From positions 310,001 through 374,000 of the forward strand of contig NZ_JAAVTK010000003.1 of NCBI RefSeq assembly GCF_012275535.1: a stretch of DNA of 64,000 nucleotides, read 5' to 3'. This DNA comes from Hymenobacter artigasi (lineage in GTDB: Bacteria; Bacteroidota; Bacteroidia; Cytophagales; Hymenobacteraceae). Both the position numbers and the translations under genes were made by a program. The notes under the pieces were generated by a model. That model was not told the origin of the DNA. It saw only the letters and a list, made by a program, of their open reading frames with translations, and made no database searches. This document shows positions 43,546 to 49,983 of this stretch, piece by piece (the first letter of the stretch is position 1; every line of letters begins with the position of its first letter).

Positions 43546-45531
43546 TCAGCGCCAACTCAGGCGCAGGCTCACGCTCAAGGCGCGGGGCGGCGCGGGGCGG
43601 CCTTCATAGCTCTCGTAGGCCTGATTGAGGAGGTTGTTGCCTTGCAGCAGTAGCAGCGCCTCGGCCCCGTGCAGGCGCAGCGCATAGCCCACGCTGCCGC
43701 CCAGCAGGCCGTAGCCGGGCAGAAAGGCCCGGGCGGTGGCATCGATGTAGCGGTAGCTGGTGGCGCTGGTGGCGGCGGCCACGCGCCAGGCGTGCCAGGC
43801 ATAGTCCAGGCTCAGGGTGCCGGTGTGGGTGGGCACGTAGGGCAGCGGCTGGCCCACGGGCACGGGGTCGTCGGGGGTGGCGCGGCGGGTGCGGGCCTGG
43901 GTGAAGGCGTAGGCCGCCCGCGCCCCCAGGCGGTGCGCCCCGCGCCGGAGCGTGAGCGCCGTGCTAGCCTCCAGGCCCTGCGTGAGCACCTGGCGCAGGT
44001 TGCGCGGCCGCCAGTAGCCTTCGGGGCCGGGCGTCCATTGCACCCAGTCGTCCACCAGCTGGCGGTAGCCGGTGAGCTCGGTTTGCAGCGTGGTACGGAG
44101 CGCGAGTTGGGTGCGGTGCAGCAGGCCGGCCTCGTAGCCCAGCCCGATTTCAGGACGCAGGTTGGGGTTGCCGCCGGGGTTAAAGAACCGTTCGTTGAGC
44201 GTAGGGGCGCGGTAGGTGTGGGCCGCGCTGGCCTTGAAGGTGAGTTGGTGAGTTGGTGAACTGGTGAGGGAGTCGGGGGCCGGGCCATTCGCCCAGAGGT
44301 CCCATTCCAGGCCGGCGGTGGGCGTGAGGGGGTTGCCCTGGGGCAGCGCGGCTTGGCGCAGGTTGGCCGTGAGGCGCAGGCGGGGCTGCGGGTCGTAGCG
44401 AAACAGCGCGAACGCGGCGGCGCGGTTTTCGGTGGTCAGCGGGCTGGCGTACTCGCGGAACGTGGTGCTGAAATGCTGCACCTCGGCCCCCACGCGCAGG
44501 GAGCCGCGCGCGCCCACGGCGGCCGTGTATTCGGCCTGGCCCTGGGTGGTGCGTACGCGCGAGTCGCTCGTGATGCCGTCGTCGTGGTAGTTCAGCACGT
44601 CCTCAAATGCCGCGGCGCGCACCAGCCACTGCGCCCGCGCCGAAGCCTGGTGGCGGTAGCTGAGCACCAGCCGGCGGCTTTGGTCGAGCTGCCGGGCGTG
44701 GCGGTTGAGGCCGGCGGTGGGCTCCACCTCGCGGTCGGTGTCGGTGAACCACGCGCTGGCGGTGAGCTGGCCGGCCGGGCCCAGGCGCAGGGCCACTTCG
44801 GGGGCCAGGCTCCACTGGTGGCGCAGGGCGGCCCCGACCAGCGTGCGCTGCACCGGCCCGCCAAATTCCTGGGTGGTGTAGGGGTAGTTGTTGAGGGCCT
44901 GGCGGTAGCTGGCGGCCACGCGCACGGCCACGGCGGCGTTGGCGGTGCTCACCTCGGCGCTACCGCCGCGCAGGCCAAAGCTGCCGGCATCGGCCTGCAC
45001 GCTGCCCCGCAGGCCGGGCCGCCAGTCGGGCGTGGTGTTCAGGAGCACGGCCCCGCCAATGGCCCCGCTACCGTAGAGGGCGGCGGCCGGACCGGGCTGC
45101 ACGGCCAGGCGGGTATTGGCCCCCACGGGCAGCAGCGCAAAATCGTTCTGGCCCAGGGTGGGCAACATGATATTCAGGCCGTTCCAAAGCACGGCCGTTT
45201 GCTGGGCCGAGGTGCCCCGAATGCTGATAGAGGCCAGCTGGCCCGGCCCGTAGCTCTTGATATACAGCGGAGTACGGTCCTGCAGCAGCTCGGCCACGGT
45301 GCCGTCGCGGTACTGGCTCAGGGTGGCCGAATCGGCGGCGTAGTGCCGACTGCCGGTGGCAAATCGCTCGGGGCCCACGGCGCGCACGTTCACCTCGGCC
45401 AGCTGGTGCAGCCGCCGGCTGAGCCGGGCCGAATCGGGCGGCGCAGGGCGCAGCGGCTGGGCGCGGGCCACACCGGTTACGGCTAGTAATCCGCAGACTA
45501 CCGCCAACCGGCTGAGTGAAAAACAACGCAT
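43546..45531 (-). CDS. btuB: TonB-dependent receptor, BtuB-like
   Basis: A 661-residue outer-membrane receptor. The start ATG at 45531 opens a signal peptide (MRCFSLSRLAVVCGLLAVTG, ending ARAQ); the frame extends further but unhelpfully. TonB box-like LAEVNVRAVG, then plug with LYIKSYGPGQLASISIRGTS and LWNGLNIMLPTLG, then a barrel ending SVSLRLSWR. A cobalamin riboswitch lies in the leader and a BtuG-like propeller gene follows, so vitamin B12 is the likely substrate. The barrel shows many repeated beta-strand starts with GLE/ARA residues. It is shorter than SusC-type receptors, in line with BtuB. Confidence 0.92.
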   Translation of the reverse strand: MRCFSLSRLAVVCGLLAVTGVARAQPLRPAPPDSARLSRRLHQLAEVNVRAVGPERFATGSRHYAADSATLSQYRDGTVAELLQDRTPLYIKSYGPGQLASISIRGTSAQQTAVLWNGLNIMLPTLGQNDFALLPVGANTRLAVQPGPAAALYGSGAIGGAVLLNTTPDWRPGLRGSVQADAGSFGLRGGSAEVSTANAAVAVRVAASYRQALNNYPYTTQEFGGPVQRTLVGAALRHQWSLAPEVALRLGPAGQLTASAWFTDTDREVEPTAGLNRHARQLDQSRRLVLSYRHQASARAQWLVRAAAFEDVLNYHDDGITSDSRVRTTQGQAEYTAAVGARGSLRVGAEVQHFSTTFREYASPLTTENRAAAFALFRYDPQPRLRLTANLRQAALPQGNPLTPTAGLEWDLWANGPAPDSLTSSPTHQLTFKASAAHTYRAPTLNERFFNPGGNPNLRPEIGLGYEAGLLHRTQLALRTTLQTELTGYRQLVDDWVQWTPGPEGYWRPRNLRQVLTQGLEASTALTLRRGAHRLGARAAYAFTQARTRRATPDDPVPVGQPLPYVPTHTGTLSLDYAWHAWRVAAATSATSYRYIDATARAFLPGYGLLGGSVGYALRLHGAEALLLLQGNNLLNQAYESYEGRPAPPRALSVSLRLSWR

Positions 45532-45704
45532 CCGAATCAAATTTTCGATTAAGAAAATTCGATTCAAAATCTACCGGAGGCTCTCTTCAATTGAAGAAAA
45601 CCAACGCCAGACCGAGGCCGAAAAACAGGGGGTAAGGTGGCTGCCCGGGGGCGGCCGCTGCTTTCTTTCTCCATTCGTCCTCCGCGAATGCTGAACCTGT
45701 GAAT

Positions 45705-45900
45705 GTCCGGGCAGGTCTCCTGGCTTGCTTCGCCGAGCGGGCCGCCTTCCCATTTATTCGGTTGATAATCAACCAAAAACAGTGGCATTCGTGGCCCGCT
45801 CCGATGTGAAGCGTACAGTTGCGGGGACAGCTCCGGCGTTGAACCGGATTCCCTTTTCAGCCGCGCCCCGCGATTGGGGTCTGGCACCTTGACGGGGCAA
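45705..45900 (-). promoter_or_regulatory. Cobalamin riboswitch
   Basis: On the minus strand the leader shows the cobalamin riboswitch pattern: AAAAGGGAATCCGGTT (conserved GGGAA-x-x-GG segment), CTGTCCCCGCAACTGTA, GCCACTG B12-box, a pairing loop with TTGATTATCAA and GCCAGGAGACCTGCC near its 3' end (45709-45723). The element begins just after a TACCTTTG box and ends 174 bp before the BtuB-like start. It is expected to reduce btuB expression when cobalamin is plentiful. Confidence 0.95.
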
Positions 45901-45905
45901 AGGTA
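45898..45905 (-). promoter_or_regulatory. -7 box for the B12 operon (TACCTTTG)
   Basis: Exact TAnnTTTG on the minus strand, directly upstream of the riboswitch. No clear TTG at -33. Confidence 0.6.
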
Positions 45906-45943
45906 GCGCGTAGCGTGGACTATGTTTAGAAAATCGGGTTGCG

Positions 45944-46053
45944 CCGGTCCGACCGCCCTAGGCGGTCCGACCGGTTGTCGCTGGCATCGGCCCAACAAGC
46001 ACTGGCGTCGTTCTCGCGGCAACCGGTCAGACCGCCTAGGGCGGTCAGACCGG
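45944..46053. repeat. Palindromic repeat, family C, copy 2
   Basis: Two 34-nt arms (45944-45977, 46020-46053), complementary at 32 of 34 positions, around a 42-nt loop. Each arm is self-complementary (CCGGTC..GACCGG). It lies between the riboswitch promoter and the outer-membrane transporter end. Confidence 0.9.
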
Positions 46054-46100
46054 AACAACGACTTCGGACTGACTTTTCAAACAGCTTCCACGCTACAATC

Positions 46101-46982
46101 TCAGCGCCGGAAGCTCATGCCCAGGAAATATTCGCGGTCCACGGAATTGGTGATGGGCTGGTGGGTGCCGAAATCGAGCTGCACGTTGTCGCTCAGGTCG
46201 AGCTGCACACCCGTGTTGATGGAGCTCAGCCAGGAGGACTGGCGCACGTCGCGGTAGCCCACCAGCTCCACAAAGGCCTGCGCAAATTTAGAGAACTGAT
46301 AATCAGTGGTGAACGTGGGCGTGAGTTGCAGGTAGCGCGAGTGGGTTTCGCGGTCCCAGTACACCTGCGTGGCCACCTGGCCGCCAATGCTCCAGGGCTT
46401 GGTGAGCTGGTATACCACGGGCAGGACCGCGCCGTATTCCACGGCCCCGTCGCCGCGCGGGCCGCCGGTGGGCAGGGTCACGTAGCCAATCAGGCCCAGG
46501 GCCCAGCGGCTGTTGTCGTCGCCCACCAGCGTGTGTTTCAGGCGGATATTCAGGTCGCCGAGGCCCCTGGATACGGTTGTCTGGCTGGGGTCGGCATCGT
46601 CGTAGCTGCGGGTGGCGGTGTAGGAATCGAGGCCAACCTGCAGGTCGGTGCGGTTGGTAAGGCCGATTTTGGCCAGGGCGTGGTTGATGTACCAGTCGTG
46701 CCCGTAGGCCGTGCCCTCGCGGCGCGTGAGCAGGCGCAGGGCGTCGGTTTCGTACTGAAAGTGGCCCGCATCGACCGAATACGGGCTTTCGGTGATGCCG
46801 GGGCGGTCGGGCACCATGGGGCGCATGTGTTGGCGCGGCGTGGGCCGAAACAGGTTGAACTGGTTTTTGTCGACCTTAATGGTGTCGTTTTTTAACCCCT
46901 CCTGGGCCCGTGCCGCAGCTACGGGCACCAGCGGGAGCAGGCAAATGGCACCGCGACGAAGCAGGGTATTGATTATTGGCAT
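46101..46982 (-). CDS. Outer-membrane transporter (MetA-type, phenol-degradation-like)
   Basis: A 293-residue exported barrel-like protein (signal 1-26, ending ARAQ) of the family annotated as 'MetA-pathway of phenol degradation', probably an outer-membrane channel. Visible family features are the initial RPMVPDRPGITESPYSVDAG, and the strand-rich DLNIRLKHTL, GYVTLPTGG and TPTFTTDYQFSKFAQAFVELVGY, ending GMSFRR. The substrate is not known, and the name does not prove phenol uptake. It lies 111 bp downstream of mntH on the same strand, without an evident link. Confidence 0.82.
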   Translation of the reverse strand: MPIINTLLRRGAICLLPLVPVAAARAQEGLKNDTIKVDKNQFNLFRPTPRQHMRPMVPDRPGITESPYSVDAGHFQYETDALRLLTRREGTAYGHDWYINHALAKIGLTNRTDLQVGLDSYTATRSYDDADPSQTTVSRGLGDLNIRLKHTLVGDDNSRWALGLIGYVTLPTGGPRGDGAVEYGAVLPVVYQLTKPWSIGGQVATQVYWDRETHSRYLQLTPTFTTDYQFSKFAQAFVELVGYRDVRQSSWLSSINTGVQLDLSDNVQLDFGTHQPITNSVDREYFLGMSFRR

Positions 46983-47093
46983 GGCCGCCTATACGCAAAG
47001 CTCCTCGGCACGGGCGATTTGCTCCTGAAATGGCCCTACTACCTGCGCCCGGCGCACCTGGCAGCCGCGCAAGGCGCTCCCCGCCCCAAAGTG

Positions 47094-48464
47094 TTATTCA
47101 GCAAAGGTTTGCCAGAGCAAAAACACGTTCAGGCAAATGATGATGCCGGTGACCACCCACGCAATAGCCTGCACCACCGGCCGGTTGGCAAACACGCCCA
47201 TTTTGGCCCGGCTGCCCGTGAACAGCACCAGCGGCACCACCGCGAAGCTGAGTTGAAACGACAAAATAACCTGACTGAGCACCAGCAGCTGCCCGGTGCC
47301 TTTTTCGCCATACACAATGGCCACCACCAGGGCCGGCACCACCGCAATCAGGCGGGTGATGAGCCGGCGTAACCAGGGTTTCAGCTTCAAATCGAGGAAG
47401 CCTTCCATCACAATCTGGCCGGCCAGCGTGCCGGTCAGGGTCGAGTTCTGGCCCGAGGCCAGCAGCGCGATGGCGAAGACCGCGCTGGCTGCGCCCGCAC
47501 CCAGAACTGGCGTGAGGAGCTTGTGGGCATCGGCAATGTCGGCCACGTCGTTGTGGCCCTTGCCGTGGAAGGCGGCGGCAGCCGTGACCAGAATGGCCGC
47601 GTTCACGAAAAAGGCCAGAAACAGGGCCAGCGTCGAGTCGATGGTGGCAAACTTGATGGCCGAGCGTTTGCCGGGCTCGTCCTGCGGGAAGGCCCGCGTT
47701 TGCACGATGCTGGAGTGCAGGTAGAGGTTGTGCGGCATCACGGTAGCGCCCAAGATACCGATGGCCACATAGAGCATCTGCGGATTGGTCACGACCTCGA
47801 GGCGCGGCACCAGACCTTTGCTCAGCGCCAGCCAGTCGGGGTGCGAGGCGATAATTTCGTAGAGAAAGCACCCGAAAATCAACACGATAAGCCCCGCCAC
47901 TATGCTTTCGATGATGCGAAAGCCCTTGTTCTGGAAGAACAGCACCACCAGCACATCCAGGGTGGTGAGGACCACCCCCCAGGCAATGGGCAGGCCAAAC
48001 AGCAGGTTGAGCGCAATGGCCGAGCCAATGACTTCGGCCAAATCGCAGGCCGCGATGGCTATTTCGCACAGCACCCACAGCATCAGGCTGATGGGGCGCG
48101 AGTAGTGGTCGCGGCAGGCCTGGGCCAGGTCGCGCCCGGTCACAATGCCCAGCTTGGCCGCCAGGTGCTGCAGCAGCATGGCGAACAGGTTGGAAATCAA
48201 TACCACCGACAGCAGCGTATAGCCGTAGCGGGCGCCACCGGCCAGGTCGGTGGCCCAGTTGCCGGGGTCCATGTAGCCCACGGCTACCAGCAGGCCCGGC
48301 CCCCAAAAGGCCATCAGCTTGCGCCAAAATGAGGCATTGGCCGGCGGCACCTTGATGCTGGCGTATACCTCGCTCAGCGAATTGCCCCGGCGGGGGTGGC
48401 GCCAGCCGGCATCTGGGTTGGTTGGCTGGGTATCAGTTAATGTAGAAGGAGGCACGTTAATCAA
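47094..48464 (-). CDS. mntH: Nramp-family divalent metal (manganese) transporter
   Basis: A 456-residue, 11-12-helix inner-membrane symporter importing Mn2+ (and other divalent metals) with protons. The first helix has the metal-binding DPGN (about 66-69) and helix 6 has the other metal motif, ATVMPHN (MPH). The open frame begins TTG (48464) with a GTG 9 bp later; the nearest ATG is at codon 51, inside the first helix, so a TTG or GTG start is preferred. A DtxR/MntR-type operator overlapping the promoter lies 20-60 bp upstream, which supports Mn-dependent repression. Confidence 0.93.
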   Translation of the reverse strand: MINVPPSTLTDTQPTNPDAGWRHPRRGNSLSEVYASIKVPPANASFWRKLMAFWGPGLLVAVGYMDPGNWATDLAGGARYGYTLLSVVLISNLFAMLLQHLAAKLGIVTGRDLAQACRDHYSRPISLMLWVLCEIAIAACDLAEVIGSAIALNLLFGLPIAWGVVLTTLDVLVVLFFQNKGFRIIESIVAGLIVLIFGCFLYEIIASHPDWLALSKGLVPRLEVVTNPQMLYVAIGILGATVMPHNLYLHSSIVQTRAFPQDEPGKRSAIKFATIDSTLALFLAFFVNAAILVTAAAAFHGKGHNDVADIADAHKLLTPVLGAGAASAVFAIALLASGQNSTLTGTLAGQIVMEGFLDLKLKPWLRRLITRLIAVVPALVVAIVYGEKGTGQLLVLSQVILSFQLSFAVVPLVLFTGSRAKMGVFANRPVVQAIAWVVTGIIICLNVFLLWQTFAE

Positions 48465-48484
48465 TCGGTAAGGGCAAGGGCCTC

Positions 48485-48504
48485 TTTTTAGATTAGCCTA
48501 AAAA
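48485..48504 (-). promoter_or_regulatory. mntH: Candidate MntR/DtxR-type operator of mntH
   Basis: Inverted repeat TTTTTAG (48485-48491) and CTAAAAA (48498-48504) with spacer ATTAGC. The left part TTAG-A-TTAGCCTAA matches the DtxR/IdeR consensus TTAGGTTAGCCTAACCTAA in 13 of the first 14 positions. It overlaps the -7 region of the mntH promoter. Confidence 0.65.
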
Positions 48505-48529
48505 TAATTTTCGACTGCCTTAAATACAA
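48499..48529 (-). promoter_or_regulatory. mntH: mntH promoter (-33 TTG and -7 TATTTTTA)
   Basis: On the minus strand TTG (48527-48529), 20 nt, then TATTTTTA (48499-48506), one change from TAnnTTTG. The leader to the TTG start is about 30 nt and includes AGAGG as a possible ribosome site. Confidence 0.65.
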
Positions 48530-48703
48530 CATTACGTAAAAAAAGTTGCCATCAGGCGGCAATTTTTCGCGGCAGTGGCAACGTTTGCCAACTACGTAAT
48601 GCGGCGGCTACCGAATCGTTTAGGTTTTGGCCGGCAGCTGCGGCGGTGGGTAGCCACTTGGAAGCCCGCGCCGGGCACGCCGCCCCGCTTGCGGCCGGTG
48701 CCC

Positions 48704-48711
48704 GACCTTTG
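48704..48711 (+). promoter_or_regulatory. Possible promoter of the CDF gene (GACCTTTG)
   Basis: One mismatch from TAnnTTTG, 18 bp before the CDF ATG. No consensus -33 element is seen. Confidence 0.4.
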
Positions 48712-48729
48712 CACCGTAAATCCCGCTGC

Positions 48730-49725
48730 ATGACGTCCTCCCAAACCAAGTACCGCCTCGGCCTGCTGTCCCTCGTGGTCAGCATCGGGCTCGTGGCCGT
48801 TAAGTTCTACGCCTACCACCTCACCCGCTCGCAGGCGGTGCTCACCGATGCACTGGAGAGCATCATCAACGTGGCTACCAGTGGATTTGCGCTTTATAGC
48901 CTCTACCTGTCCAGCCTGCCCAAGGATGAGAACCATCCCTACGGCCACGGCAAAATCGAGAACCTGTCGCTCGGCTTTGAAGGGGGACTGATTTTCATGG
49001 CCGGTGCCTTTATTCTCTACAGCGCCAGCGGGCACTTTTTGCACCCCCACCCCGTGGCCCGGCCCGACTGGGGCGTGGCGCTGCTGGCCAGCACCGCCGT
49101 GGTGAACCTGGCCGTGGGCCTGCTGCTGGTGCGCAACGGCAAGCGCCTGAAGTCGGTGGCACTGGTGGGCGACGGGCAGCACCTCTACATTGATGCGCTC
49201 ACGTCCATCGTCTCGTCGGGGGCGCTGGTGCTGGTGGCGGCCACGGGCATCGTGCGGTTCGACTCGGGCGCGGCCCTGCTGCTGGGCGGCTTCATCCTGG
49301 TGAATGGCGGGCGGATGCTGCGCCGGGCCGTATCGGGCCTGATGGACGAAACCGATACCGCCGTGGTGGCCGAGGTAATTGCCGAGCTCCAGGTTCAGCG
49401 CCGAGCTTCGTGGATTGACGTGCACAACCTGCGCGTGCAGCGCTACGGCGCCAACCTGCACATCGACTGCCACATGCAGATGCCCTACTATTTCACCCTG
49501 GAGCAGGTGCACACCGAGCTTCACGACATCGAGGAGCTCATTCGGGCGCGGTTCGCGGTGGAAGTCGAGATGTTCGTGCACGCCGACCCCTGCACCTTTG
49601 CCGCCTGCTCCCTCTGCCTGATGCCCGCCTGCCCGGTGCGGCAGTTCCCCCTGCGGCACGAAGTGACCTGGACCGTGCAGAACGCCGTGAAAAACGAGCG
49701 GCACCATCTCGGGCAGTCGGCCTGA
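48730..49725 (+). CDS. Cation diffusion facilitator (CDF) metal exporter with Cys-rich tail
   Basis: A 331-residue inner-membrane transporter that exports divalent metals in exchange for protons. The ATG at 48730 follows a plausible promoter; family motifs are LTDALESIINV with Asp/Glu (about 40-50), HPYGHGK (about 72-78) and the helix 5 HLYIDALTS (site A). The cytoplasmic C-terminal domain ends in an unusual Cys run, PCTFAACSLCLMPACP, that could bind additional metal. CDF members export Zn, Mn, Fe or Co; pairing with a divergent mntH suggests manganese or iron, but this is inference. It is transcribed away from mntH. Confidence 0.92.
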   Translation: MTSSQTKYRLGLLSLVVSIGLVAVKFYAYHLTRSQAVLTDALESIINVATSGFALYSLYLSSLPKDENHPYGHGKIENLSLGFEGGLIFMAGAFILYSASGHFLHPHPVARPDWGVALLASTAVVNLAVGLLLVRNGKRLKSVALVGDGQHLYIDALTSIVSSGALVLVAATGIVRFDSGAALLLGGFILVNGGRMLRRAVSGLMDETDTAVVAEVIAELQVQRRASWIDVHNLRVQRYGANLHIDCHMQMPYYFTLEQVHTELHDIEELIRARFAVEVEMFVHADPCTFAACSLCLMPACPVRQFPLRHEVTWTVQNAVKNERHHLGQSA

Positions 49726-49777
49726 ACAGTGGTGCAGAAGTAAGCAGTACTGCGGCATTCACAGCGTTCGTGTGCTT

Positions 49778-49862
49778 GTAGCGCGAACTTTGTAGTTCGC
49801 GTCCCCGCGCCGTTAGAACTACTCTGACGGCGCGGGGACGCGAACTATAAAGTTCGCGCTAC
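49778..49862. repeat. Palindromic repeat, family D
   Basis: A near-perfect hairpin with 40-nt arms (49778-49817 and 49823-49862) complementary at 38 positions, loop of 5 nt. The arm begins GTAGCGCGAACTTTGTAGTT. A half copy is at 37113-37138. It lies between the CDF gene and the following terminator. Confidence 0.9.
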
Positions 49863-49922
49863 TGCTGCTACTGCTGCGTGCAGGTACGCGCACCCGGGAA
49901 CCACGCTGGCTTAGCCACAACT

Positions 49923-49960
49923 AAAAAAGGGTGCCGCGATAATCGCGGCACCCTTTTTTG
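49923..49960. terminator. Bidirectional terminator before the type B T9SS protein
   Basis: Strong hairpin: AAAAAAGGGTGCCGCGAT pairs with ATCGCGGCACCCTTTTTT with almost no loop. It can act for the CDF gene (+) and the T9SS gene (-), 24 bp beyond the latter's stop. Confidence 0.88.
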
Positions 49961-49983
49961 GTGCATCTGGTGAGAAGCAGGGC

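Noticed and set aside
44240..44280. Short GTTGGTGA-type repeat inside the btuB-like gene
   Set aside because: Only about three imperfect units, in frame; may be slippage but too short to call a feature.
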